Shown here in pieces: positions 28,039 to 35,865 of a stretch of DNA of 38,187 nucleotides (its first letter is position 1; every line of letters starts with the position of its first letter). Origin of the DNA: a virus. Position numbers and translations under genes: made by a program. Location of the stretch: the IMG/VR virus record IMGVR_UViG_3300046028_000962, positions 1 through 38,187 of that record, one strand, 5' to 3'. The notes beneath the pieces are model-generated. The model was not told the DNA's origin, made no database searches, and saw only the letters and a program-made list of their open reading frames with translations.

Positions 28039-29993
28039 CAGAATGCACTCCCATAGCTTCCACCGCGTCTGCGAGCATCCAGAACAGCAGCCTTGGCGCT
28101 GTCGGCGATCTGCGGCATTAACGATTTAATCTCTGCGCGAACAGTTTGCTGAACACCAGTGCCGACATTGATGGTCTGCATTACTGTAACGCTGCCGCCA
28201 CCGCCGACAGCGGCCTTGGATTGCGGCACAGACAGCACACGGCCAGCGCTGGATGGCACAAACAGTTCGCGCCCATGTTCGCCCACCACAGAAGGCTGAC
28301 CAGCCTGTAGCGGCCCGCCAGCGGCGCTGCCAGTGATGCCAAGCGCACCGCCGATAAAACCAAGGATGCCAGAGCCAGCTTTTCCCGCAGTTGCCAACTG
28401 CCCAACCATCCGCTGCACGACCAGAACTCGATACAATTCTTTGATGATGTCAGCCGCCATGCTTTTGAAAGCATCCTTGGCACTTGTGGTTCCATCCACG
28501 ATGCCCATAAATGCACCTTCCATAGACGATTGGATCGTGCCTGAAATGGTTTCAAATTCGCTCATGGTCAGGCCAAGGTTTTGCACCTGTGCTTGATAAA
28601 CTGCCAGCGCGTCTTTTGTCTTGAGTGCAATGATGGCGGCATCGCTCATTCCTTTATTTGCGCCAGTTTGGGCGATCTTGCCCATCTCATTTGCAATGGT
28701 TAGCTGCTCTTGCTGTGTTGCAAGATCCAGAATGCTTAGGCGTTGTGTTTCCGAAACTTTGCCATTTGCAGCCATCGCTTGCGTCATCAGCGTTTCAACC
28801 AATGCAGCCTTTTCAACCGCCGCGTTCTTTTTGATCTGTTCTTCTTTGCTTAGGCCAAGCAAAGCAATTTCAGTTTGCAATTCTGAGTTTTTGTCAGACA
28901 CAGATTGAACGGATGCACTATAGGTTGCATCCAGTTTTTTCTCTGCGGCCTCTCTATCAACAGCGGCAACAACCAAAGCCCTGTTAACTTCAACTTCAAG
29001 TTCTGCAACTCTTAAAGCATCTGCCCTATCTTGCCCTAATCTTGCGTCAAAAATTGGAGCATCCGTATTCAAAGAATTTACTTTATTGACGGCTGCTCCA
29101 TATGCCAGATAAGCATCACGAACTTCGCCAGTAGCCGTAGCCGCATAAGCCAGCGCATTATTTGATGTGACTTGGCGCTGTGTGCCAGCAAACAGAAATT
29201 CATTTACAGCGTCTGCAAGGCTGGCAATGCCCTGCGCTGCAGAAATGATAAACGGCATCAAGTTCACAAGCGCAGATGTCAGGTTCGCACTAACGACCAT
29301 CGACATTGCATCAAGTTTGTCAGCGGCCTCTGCGGCATTATAGATAACATCGCGGTTAATAACGACCCCAAGGCTTTGCGCCTCAGCAGCCATTGCTTCC
29401 AAACCAGCCGAACCATCAGCCAGCATATTGACCATTGCCAAACCGCTTTTGCCGAACAGATCAGTGGCAAGTGTGGCGCGTTGTGCTGGATTTTCAACCG
29501 CTGACAGTTTGTCGGCAATCTTAGCCAATGCTTGGTCTAGCGGTATCGTCGACAACTCAGAGCCAGACAGGCCAAGTTCGTCCAGCGATTTTTTGGCAGA
29601 TGTGCCACCCATCGCGGCATCGCCAAGGTTCTTGGTTAACTTTTGCAAAGACCCTTGAAGCACATCAGCCGAAACACCGCTGAGTTGTGCCGCATATTGC
29701 AATTCTTGCAAAGCATCTGTGGTTATGCCGATCACTTCAGACGCATCTTTCAGGTCGCCAAGTTTATTTGCGGCATCCCGAACAGCCACGCCAAGCTGTT
29801 GAATTGCAGCAACGCTTAGAAATGCAGCCGCAGCACCGCCCAGCTTATCAAAGCCCATGCTGACAACGCTTAGGTCTTTGTTTGCAGTCTTGGCAAAGCT
29901 GGCAATCCGCTTGGCGTTCTTATCCATCGCGGAGGCAAACGCTTTATCCTTGGCGGTCAGGATGATGTTTAGCTGTTCTGCACTAATTGCCAT
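28038..29993 (-). CDS. Tape measure protein
   Basis: 651 residues from ATG 29993 (the longer frame is not supported). The N-terminal region (about 1-60) is helical and Lys/Ala-rich, followed by PhageMin-type helices and long coiled coil (about 300-480). The C-terminal GSAAGGPLQAGQPSVVGEHG and RELFVPSSAGRVL are the standard tape-measure end. It sets tail length; by the usual relation of about 1.5 angstrom per residue, 651 residues suggest a tail near 100 nm. The -1 chaperone frame stops inside its first codons. Confidence 0.9.
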   Translation of the reverse strand: MAISAEQLNIILTAKDKAFASAMDKNAKRIASFAKTANKDLSVVSMGFDKLGGAAAAFLSVAAIQQLGVAVRDAANKLGDLKDASEVIGITTDALQELQYAAQLSGVSADVLQGSLQKLTKNLGDAAMGGTSAKKSLDELGLSGSELSTIPLDQALAKIADKLSAVENPAQRATLATDLFGKSGLAMVNMLADGSAGLEAMAAEAQSLGVVINRDVIYNAAEAADKLDAMSMVVSANLTSALVNLMPFIISAAQGIASLADAVNEFLFAGTQRQVTSNNALAYAATATGEVRDAYLAYGAAVNKVNSLNTDAPIFDARLGQDRADALRVAELEVEVNRALVVAAVDREAAEKKLDATYSASVQSVSDKNSELQTEIALLGLSKEEQIKKNAAVEKAALVETLMTQAMAANGKVSETQRLSILDLATQQEQLTIANEMGKIAQTGANKGMSDAAIIALKTKDALAVYQAQVQNLGLTMSEFETISGTIQSSMEGAFMGIVDGTTSAKDAFKSMAADIIKELYRVLVVQRMVGQLATAGKAGSGILGFIGGALGITGSAAGGPLQAGQPSVVGEHGRELFVPSSAGRVLSVPQSKAAVGGGGSVTVMQTINVGTGVQQTVRAEIKSLMPQIADSAKAAVLDARRRGGSYGSAF

Positions 29994-30210
29994 CAACTTG
30001 CTCCACAAGTGCGCGATACTGTTCAGCCGTCATTGCGGTCGATCCAGCTTTTTTAGGTGCGTGGGCATCATGCCAACCTTGGAACACAAGCCACGCATCC
30101 AGCGGGATCATATCACGGATTTCTTCAGGACGTAACCCAATGACAATTCCGTTTTTTAACATGCCGCGAACATTTAATCGGCTAGGTTTTGCTCCGCCGT
30201 GGTCTTTTTT
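29983..30210 (-). CDS. Tail chaperone extension made by -1 frameshift (gpGT-like T part)
   Basis: Read in the -1 frame after the slippery site, an uninterrupted 73-codon extension runs DHGGAKPSRLNVRGMLKNGI, VIGLRPEEIRDMIPLDAWLV, FQGWHDAHAPKKAGSTAMTA and ends EQVDGN at TAG 29983-29985, overlapping the tape-measure start by 11 bp. The fused protein would have about 189 residues. Independent translation from the internal ATG near 30162 is possible, but no strong ribosome site precedes it. The G/GT chaperone pair of lambda gives the functional precedent. Confidence 0.75.
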   Translation of the reverse strand, partial: KKDHGGAKPSRLNVRGMLKNGIVIGLRPEEIRDMIPLDAWLVFQGWHDAHAPKKAGSTAMTAEQYRALVEQVDGN

Positions 30211-30551
30211 TTTGATGCTTCATCCATTGCATCAGGCATAAAGGCCACGCCAACCACCGCTTGGGCGATCTGATACAGTCGCAACAAATCAGCGGGAGTT
30301 GCCGCCGCAATAACCTTGTCGGCTTCTGCGTCTTTCATCCCACCACCGACCAAGGCCAGCGCCAAAAGGTCACGGGTTTCTTTGCTGTTCAGCTTTGTGC
30401 CACGACCAAACAGGCCATCCCACACATCAAATATGCCGCGATGCTTGTCTTCAAACCGCTCAATCTCACGATTGCGTAGCAAGAAAACATAAGAGGTGTC
30501 GCCGATATATTCGGCAACACCCCCACGCGGCGCTTCAGCCGTTATACTCAT
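30174..30551 (-). CDS. Tail assembly chaperone, GTA-gp10-like (G part)
   Basis: 125 residues. YVFLLRNREIERFEDKHRGI (about 21-40), GLFGRGTKLNSKETRDLLAL (about 46-65) and LVGGGMKDAEADKVIAAATP (about 67-86) match the gene-transfer-agent TAC type found in alphaproteobacteria. These proteins coat the tape measure during tail assembly. The C-terminus carries the slippery run. It follows the major tail protein with 1-bp overlap. Confidence 0.85.
   Translation of the reverse strand: MSITAEAPRGGVAEYIGDTSYVFLLRNREIERFEDKHRGIFDVWDGLFGRGTKLNSKETRDLLALALVGGGMKDAEADKVIAAATPADLLRLYQIAQAVVGVAFMPDAMDEASKKKTTAEQNLAD
30204..30210 (-). promoter_or_regulatory. Programmed -1 ribosomal frameshift site A-AAA-AAG
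   Basis: The minus strand has nine A (30213-30205) followed by G, read TCA AAA AAA AAG in the chaperone frame. A-AAA-AAG is the dnaX-type heptamer, among the most efficient in bacteria. It lies nine codons before the 0-frame stop at 30174-30176. A downstream stem was not clearly resolved. Confidence 0.75.
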
Positions 30552-30976
30552 TAAACAGCCGTAAACGTAACAGCGCCACTGCTTGTCAGCGACAGTGAAT
30601 AGGTTACGCCGCCTTCAGTTTCGCCGCCAAATTCCAGCGACCCGATGTAGAATGTGCCAGCATACGTTCCGAATGCAGGAATAGTCACAGTGAAGTTGGC
30701 TTTAGGATCAGCCGCCATTGCGGCAGTGTTCATCCGCAATTCGGTAACGCTATCTTCAAAATAGCCGTCACCAGAGATGGTCACATTTTTTACGCCGTTC
30801 AGGCTTTCCGTCCACAACGCACCAGAAGGGGTGGTGCAATCAGGCGTAGTCACATCAATCAACGAGTTGTTCAGTGTGATTGCCTTGCTGTTAAGCCCGC
30901 AAAGGTTCGCAAACGCTTCAGTTGCAGCGCCATCGCCGATTTTGACAAGCAGGGCGCGTCCAAGTTGTTTAGCCAT
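30551..30976 (-). CDS. Major tail protein
   Basis: 141 residues from ATG 30976, set by GGAGG five bases upstream. MAKQLGRALLVKIGDGAATE (1-20), then DVTTPDCTTPSGALWTESLN (about 41-60) and GVKNVTISGDGYFEDS: the TP901-1/GTA-type major tail protein layout, with a final FGGETEGGVTYSLSLTSSGA. It stacks as hexamers to form the tail tube. Absence of a sheath gene nearby supports a siphovirus. Confidence 0.88.
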   Translation of the reverse strand: MAKQLGRALLVKIGDGAATEAFANLCGLNSKAITLNNSLIDVTTPDCTTPSGALWTESLNGVKNVTISGDGYFEDSVTELRMNTAAMAADPKANFTVTIPAFGTYAGTFYIGSLEFGGETEGGVTYSLSLTSSGAVTFTAV

Positions 30977-31020
30977 GATGGCCTCCATGTATAGGGCTTG
31001 CCCAAGGCCCGTTGCTAGGC

Positions 31021-31431
31021 TTATTCAAGCAATGCTTGAAGTGCGATTACAGCCGTATAACCACGACCATCAGTGTCTCTTGTAACCGAATACGTCTGGA
31101 AAATCAATTCTACCAGCGTAAAGCCCGTGACTGTTACGTTGGCCTCTTGCCGATGTAGGGCAGCACGAACAGCCTCAACCATCTGCACAGCCTCAACACG
31201 GCCCGATGCGGAACGGCTGTTGGCTTCAATCGTGATGTCCACAACCGATCCAAGTGTGCTGTCTGTGTCGAAAGCGTTTGCCGTGATCTGGTCAAACCGC
31301 AGATACGGAAATGTCACGGCTTGCGGCGGTTCGTCATAGACGCGGGTGGAAACAATCGCAGTCACGCCAGCGTTAGCCACAAGCCTAGCCCGTAAGCCTT
31401 TTTGGAGAGCAAGCGCAAAGCCATCAGCCAT
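31021..31431 (-). CDS. Tail completion / terminator protein, DUF3168
   Basis: 136 residues: FALALQKGLRARLVANAGVT (5-24), AIVSTRVYDEPPQAVTFPYL (25-44), then DITIEANSRSASGRVEAVQM (about 65-84) and a TDGRGYTAVIALQALLE end. DUF3168 proteins cap the tail tube or join it to the head, and occur in gene transfer agents as gp8. Placed exactly between the gp10-like and major tail genes. Confidence 0.88.
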   Translation of the reverse strand: MADGFALALQKGLRARLVANAGVTAIVSTRVYDEPPQAVTFPYLRFDQITANAFDTDSTLGSVVDITIEANSRSASGRVEAVQMVEAVRAALHRQEANVTVTGFTLVELIFQTYSVTRDTDGRGYTAVIALQALLE

Positions 31432-31813
31432 TGGTTGCTTCCTTCATTCCGCGATTAACAGCAGACTTAATGCTTTTGCCAAACTTCTTGCCCTGCAATT
31501 TTTGCGCCAAGCGAATGTAAGGTTGCGCCGCCGTTGTGCCGCGATTGCCTTTTTGACGCCCAAATTCGACAGCGTTTGCTTTGGTCTGCGCTTCTTTTGT
31601 TGGCGGTGCAGCTTCCACCGATGCAGTTAAGCCATCGGCTTCGTAAAGCGTATGAATCCACCCGCGCAGTTCGCCAGATTTGGTAGGAACCAAACGCCGC
31701 GCCATGTTTGCGGCTTGTTCAGTATTCAGTCGAATAGACTTAACCAAATTGCGCTCAACAGCCTTGGGCATTGACGCAAGTTGCTTGATGAGTTTTTCAG
31801 CATCCACCTTCAT
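31424..31813 (-). CDS. HK97 gp10-like tail-joining protein
   Basis: 129 residues: MKVDAEKLIKQLASMPKAVE, NTEQAANMARRLVPTKSGEL (30-49), then AVEFGRQKGNRGTTAAQPYI (81-100) with the EFG and QPY motifs of the HK97 gp10 family, and a basic C-terminus. It belongs to the head-tail interface. Overlaps its neighbours by 8 and 4 bp. Confidence 0.88.
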   Translation of the reverse strand: MKVDAEKLIKQLASMPKAVERNLVKSIRLNTEQAANMARRLVPTKSGELRGWIHTLYEADGLTASVEAAPPTKEAQTKANAVEFGRQKGNRGTTAAQPYIRLAQKLQGKKFGKSIKSAVNRGMKEATNG

Positions 31814-32148
31814 GTTGCTACCCCGCGTTCAAGCAGAAACTCAACCACAACATCTTTAGCATCAATATGGGTCACGTTTTTGACGGCCCAAGTGTAGCCA
31901 CGGATGATCACACGATCAGCCGCCGTCACAGTGTCTGTGAAGCTGTCGGCACGGCATCGCATGGTAGCCATAGCCACATCATTCAGTGCGCCGCCTTGAA
32001 TGGCCTCACGGCCCGTGCGCTCACGAAGGTCAGCCCAGCGCACACCGACCTGTGACCAACCAGTGTAGACGTTGCCATAAGCGTCAATGGCGCTCTGATC
32101 TAGGCGCTGGAAGGTAGCACGTTCACTGAATGCGCCAGCCCTAGCCAT
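31810..32148 (-). CDS. Head-tail adaptor / stopper protein
   Basis: 112 residues. FSERATFQRLDQSAIDAYGN (7-26), YTGWSQVGVRWADLRERTGR (28-47) and a closing beta-strand set match the head-tail joining (SPP1 gp16-like) family. It seals the portal channel. Eight bp overlap with the connector upstream. Confidence 0.85.
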   Translation of the reverse strand: MARAGAFSERATFQRLDQSAIDAYGNVYTGWSQVGVRWADLRERTGREAIQGGALNDVAMATMRCRADSFTDTVTAADRVIIRGYTWAVKNVTHIDAKDVVVEFLLERGVAT

Positions 32149-32734
32149 AGAACGAATTCCGTTCTGTTCCGATCATGTCGGTGAAGCCAAACGGCAAGTC
32201 ATACATCTGCTTTTCGGTCGATGTTTCGCGCATATCATACCAATGCGCCACCAGCATCATCAGCGCATGGCGCACAGTCTCAGGAACGCTGGCAGATGTT
32301 GACCCATAGCCGATGACGTATTCAATCTTGATGGCATCATCCCGCATTTGTGTGACGGGCCATGCCTTGCCAGATTTAGGCAAAACACTGATGCGGTTTG
32401 GCGTTCCAAAGACGTTGAAATCAGCCAAAGTCGCCGTCTGCAACGTGCCATCAACATCGTAATATTTGATTGCAGACACAGATTGCACAGGGCCAAGTGA
32501 CAGATAGATAGTGCTTGGATTTGGCGACAGCCATTGGCCCCAAGTCTGCGTAATCATGCCCTTGCCCAGCGCACCTTGCGCGTCAACAAAATTCACCGCA
32601 GCGTCAATTAAACGCTGAATGATTGTGTCATCGTCGCTGCTTTCAACCTTCATCTGTGCCTTCGCTTCCGCCAGCGAAATCGGTGCTGTGGCGGGTGCGG
32701 TAACGCGAACGAGTGAAAACTGCGGCGACAACAT
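32141..32734 (-). CDS. Head-tail connector, gp6/gp8-like
   Basis: 197 residues: LVRVTAPATAPISLAEAKAQ (8-27), MKVESSDDDTIIQRLIDAAV (28-47), QTWGQWL and LGPVQSVSAIKYYDVDGTLQ in the middle, and ALMMLVAHWYDMRE near the end. This is the phiE125 gp8 / HK97 gp6 type adaptor that forms a ring below the portal. Full-length and in the expected position. Confidence 0.88.
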   Translation of the reverse strand: MLSPQFSLVRVTAPATAPISLAEAKAQMKVESSDDDTIIQRLIDAAVNFVDAQGALGKGMITQTWGQWLSPNPSTIYLSLGPVQSVSAIKYYDVDGTLQTATLADFNVFGTPNRISVLPKSGKAWPVTQMRDDAIKIEYVIGYGSTSASVPETVRHALMMLVAHWYDMRETSTEKQMYDLPFGFTDMIGTERNSFYG

Positions 32735-32737
32735 CTG

Positions 32738-32926
32738 TTATTCCTTCACGGCTTTTTCGACCGCAACCTTTTTGACGGCGCGTTCAATCGGAGCCGATTC
32801 AACATTTTCAGCAATGCCAGCTTCGACGTAACGAACAGCTTCGGCATCAGTGACATCAATGATAGCGCCCTGATCATGCACAAAATCAGCACCAGCCATC
32901 GAAGTGAGCAAACGAACTTTAGCCAT
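32738..32926 (-). CDS. Small head-region protein
   Basis: 62 residues: MAKVRLLTSMAGADFVHDQG, AIIDVTDAEAVRYVEAGIAE, then an alternating Lys/Glu/Val C-terminal helix. Small proteins of this kind, with a short SH3-like N-terminus, commonly stand between capsid and connector genes. Its role is unassigned. Confidence 0.75.
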   Translation of the reverse strand: MAKVRLLTSMAGADFVHDQGAIIDVTDAEAVRYVEAGIAENVESAPIERAVKKVAVEKAVKE

Positions 32927-32948
32927 GATGGCCCCCTATGGTGATGGT

Positions 32949-32970
32949 GGGCAGGACCGAAGCCCTGCCC
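32949..32970 (-). other. Hairpin just downstream of the capsid gene
   Basis: GGGCAGG (32949-32955) and CCTGCCC (32964-32970) form a perfect 7-bp stem, ten bases after the capsid stop. On the minus strand no U-run follows, so partial attenuation or RNA protection is more likely than full termination. The same arms and the adjoining ATTT occur at 14727-14762. Confidence 0.5.
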
Positions 32971-32980
32971 ATTTGGTTTA

Positions 32981-34234
32981 TTAGGATGCAGCGTTCTTCA
33001 AGTGCTTGATAGCGGCGGTGTTAGCCAACACGCCATCAAAGCGGATGTAGCCCAAGATGCCGTAGTCGGGAGCAAAACGCTCACGGGCCACAAACAAGGT
33101 GGGTGCGCCAACTTTACGCACATAGAACTTGGACATATCGCCGAACAACATGATCTTGTTGGTAGCTGCTTGCGAAGCCATCGCTTGGTTTACAACCACG
33201 TTATAGCCCAAGATGTTTTGCGGAACAGCGGCCTGATAGTTGCCCATCTGCCAAAGGTAGTTGCCTTGACCATCTTTCAGCTTACGAACAGCAGCCAACA
33301 CGCTGTCGTTCATCATAATGGCGGTCGAAGGCGACGAACGATAGGCGGGATCAACGGAGTGGATCAGGTCGATGATTTCATCCGCAGTCACGGCAGCAAC
33401 GGCAGCGGCGGTTTTACCAGCGGTCGAGTTGGTAACAACACCTTCGACATCAGACGAACCCGAACCAGTGGTTAACTTCGAGTTCGCAATGCGACCCAAA
33501 CGCTCGCCAAGCAGTTCGCCCAGCAACGATTCCATGTTCAAGATGGAATCGTTTGCAAGTTCGTATGACCAGCGAACCCACTCAGTGTCAAACGCATATG
33601 CGCCCAACGAAGCCTGACCAAAAGTTACATCAGAACCGCTATCGTCTGTTGGCTGAGTCCCTTCTGTATGTGCAACAGCGACAGAAGCCGTGTCGTTTAC
33701 AGTCGGAATGTTGAACGTGTTTCCACCAGTGGTGTTAATCACAGTGAACAAGTTGGAGTCATACATCGGGCCAGAAGCAATCATGGCCTTGTCGATGAAC
33801 GCAGCAAGTTCAGTCGGAACAGTGTAACCACCAGCGGTCGTTGTGCCAGCAGTTTGTGTGCGAACTTCGGCATTACGCAAAACGGCGCGATGCTCGTTGT
33901 CCAAACCATCAACGCCGCCGTTGGCGATCATGGCAAAGAAAGCGGTGCGATAGTCAACCTTCGCGCCATCATCAACAGCAGCCACAGAGGTGCGCTCTGC
34001 GACAGGGCGCTTAGAAAAGTCGATGCCTTGCGAGGCACGAACAGCAGCGTCCACTTTTTCCATGCGCTTTGCCACGCCATCAAGGCGATCATGCTCAACC
34101 ATCATGGCGTCAAATTCGCGCTCGATTTCGGCAGCGCGGGCTTCGTTGGTTTTATCGGTAGCTTCCGACAGTTTGGAACGGGCCTCGGTGGCGATACGCG
34201 CCATTTGCTCCCGCAGGTCTTTAAGATCAGCCAT
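32981..34234 (-). CDS. Major capsid protein, HK97 gp5-like, right allele (complete)
   Basis: 417 residues. The helical delta domain covers about 1-90 (MADLKDLREQMARIATEARS), and the capsid fold follows: QTAGTTTAGGYTVPTELAAF (about 130-149), TVINTTGGNTFNIPTVNDTA, then DTEWVRWSYELANDSILNME and DSVLAAVRKLKDGQGNYLWQ. The C-terminal FAPDYGILGYIRFDGVLANT is typical. GGAGGCCAT before the ATG is a strong ribosome site. It supplies the C-terminus missing from the left allele. Confidence 0.95.
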   Translation of the reverse strand: MADLKDLREQMARIATEARSKLSEATDKTNEARAAEIEREFDAMMVEHDRLDGVAKRMEKVDAAVRASQGIDFSKRPVAERTSVAAVDDGAKVDYRTAFFAMIANGGVDGLDNEHRAVLRNAEVRTQTAGTTTAGGYTVPTELAAFIDKAMIASGPMYDSNLFTVINTTGGNTFNIPTVNDTASVAVAHTEGTQPTDDSGSDVTFGQASLGAYAFDTEWVRWSYELANDSILNMESLLGELLGERLGRIANSKLTTGSGSSDVEGVVTNSTAGKTAAAVAAVTADEIIDLIHSVDPAYRSSPSTAIMMNDSVLAAVRKLKDGQGNYLWQMGNYQAAVPQNILGYNVVVNQAMASQAATNKIMLFGDMSKFYVRKVGAPTLFVARERFAPDYGILGYIRFDGVLANTAAIKHLKNAAS

Positions 34235-34299
34235 AATGGCCTCCTACATTGTGCCTTGCCCAAGGGCTGGGGTTTTGGGCCAACAGCGGGAGACCGCCG

Positions 34300-35865
34300 T
34301 TATTCGTCAGCCACGAAGTCTTTGCGTTCCCATGCTTGGCAAGCACGCAGACTAGCAGCAATAAAATCTAGCTTTCCGCACCACCCGCGAACACCGCCGT
34401 CTTGCAGTGGCGTCAACGGAATATCCTCAATCGACTTCAGCATTTCAGGCGTATTGTTAAAATACGCGCAGTTTCCGCACACTTGGCGGCGGGCTTCAGC
34501 CTCGTTAATGCTCCAGACATCAGCCATCTTCGCCCAGTATTCGGGGTTTGCGGCTGGGTCAGACGAAGGAACCTCTGGCCCAAGGTTCCAGTTGTCATAA
34601 GCGTTTTGCATATTGATCGCATTAATGCTGCCAGAAACGATTTCGGGCTGCTCAATTTCCGGCAAAAGATACTCATTGCGCAAATCAATACCAGCGGCTT
34701 TGGCTTTCATGCGCATACGGCGCACAGCCTGAGACTTAACCTGTTCTTCGCGGTGCTTTTCCAGCGACCGCAGGGCGATCTCTGTGCCATCGTAGGCTGG
34801 AGTTGTAACGATGCTGACATCAAACAACTGCGCCTCTTGGATCATGCGCTTCGGCATCTTTGAGTTGTCATCCCACTTCTGACGCACAGGCCGAAATGCA
34901 AATGACATTTTGTCCAGATCACCGCGTTTCATCTTCGGCACGATGCTGCGAACATCAGGGTCAGTCTTATCAAGCATGGCTTCCATATACAGGCCACGTT
35001 CATCTTCAACCAAGGTCAAAGTGCCAGAACGAGTGCGGGCCAATGGCAGACCCTCATGGTTAATCAGGAAAACCACATCGTCACGACCGATGGCATTGGT
35101 AAATGCACCGCGCATGATTACTTCGGTGAACATTCCACCGATGTCTGCTTCTTCATTGAACACTGCGGCATAGCCAGCAACGCGAATTTCGCCGTCTTGA
35201 CCCTCACGGATTTCGACAGGAACACCACGGCGGATTTCTTTTTCAGACATTTCTGACCCCGTTTGATGTTTTGATTGTAGCATATTGCGGCTGGCTTCGT
35301 CCATCGGCACGGCATCTTCGAACAAGATAGGCTGAAAGTCGTTATCTTTCAGCCACTTCTTGGCCTGTTCTGGGGTAAACTTAGACGCATCAAAGCGAAT
35401 TGCTTGGATCACAAGCGGATCATTTCCTTTGATGCCATAAATGAAATCAATGCCATCGCCGCCTTGATCGTTCACACGGCTGAATTTATCAAACTCGCTT
35501 GGATCAACCAAACGCGCAGCGTGTTCGTTTGGATATGGTCTGGTTTCATATCCAAAACGACCTTCAGACGCGACAATTTTATCTGCCCAAGTCTGCCCAG
35601 CATCGCCGCCCCACAAAGCCCATGCGATGCGACCATTTGACGGGTATCCATCTTCACCAACACGAAAGCCTTGGGCTTCTTTGTCCACTTCGTGCCGTGC
35701 AAAATAGCTGACCATGCGCTGCACAGTATCCATCGACAAATCAACCTTGTTGGAAATATCCCTTGCGCGGGCAATGCCAACTTCTGTGCCGCCACGCCCA
35801 AATTCACGCCGCCAATCTAGGCCGCGCTGGGCTTCTTCTGCCATTGCGTCAGTTGGAACTGGCAT
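34300..35865 (-). CDS. HK97-family prohead protease, long allele with extra N-terminal domain
   Basis: 521 residues. Residues about 1-190 are absent from the left allele: AQRGLDWRREFGRGGTEVGI, YPSNGRIAWALWGGDAGQTW and SKFTPEQAKKWLKDNDFQPI are its landmarks. From QSKHQTGSEM on, it matches the short form, with catalytic-type His (LINHEGLPLART) and Ser (KMSFAF), then the same four-cysteine C-terminal domain. Such N-terminal segments occur in phage head proteins of other alphaproteobacteria. ATG 35865 overlaps the portal stop by 17 bp. Function of the extra domain is unknown; scaffold or delivery roles are possible. Confidence 0.9.
   Translation of the reverse strand: MPVPTDAMAEEAQRGLDWRREFGRGGTEVGIARARDISNKVDLSMDTVQRMVSYFARHEVDKEAQGFRVGEDGYPSNGRIAWALWGGDAGQTWADKIVASEGRFGYETRPYPNEHAARLVDPSEFDKFSRVNDQGGDGIDFIYGIKGNDPLVIQAIRFDASKFTPEQAKKWLKDNDFQPILFEDAVPMDEASRNMLQSKHQTGSEMSEKEIRRGVPVEIREGQDGEIRVAGYAAVFNEEADIGGMFTEVIMRGAFTNAIGRDDVVFLINHEGLPLARTRSGTLTLVEDERGLYMEAMLDKTDPDVRSIVPKMKRGDLDKMSFAFRPVRQKWDDNSKMPKRMIQEAQLFDVSIVTTPAYDGTEIALRSLEKHREEQVKSQAVRRMRMKAKAAGIDLRNEYLLPEIEQPEIVSGSINAINMQNAYDNWNLGPEVPSSDPAANPEYWAKMADVWSINEAEARRQVCGNCAYFNNTPEMLKSIEDIPLTPLQDGGVRGWCGKLDFIAASLRACQAWERKDFVADE

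Noticed and set aside
33002-33475. Plus-strand frames opposite the capsid gene
   Set aside because: Long frames recur at the same place opposite both capsid copies because of codon bias; they have no ribosome sites and the capsid frame is certain.
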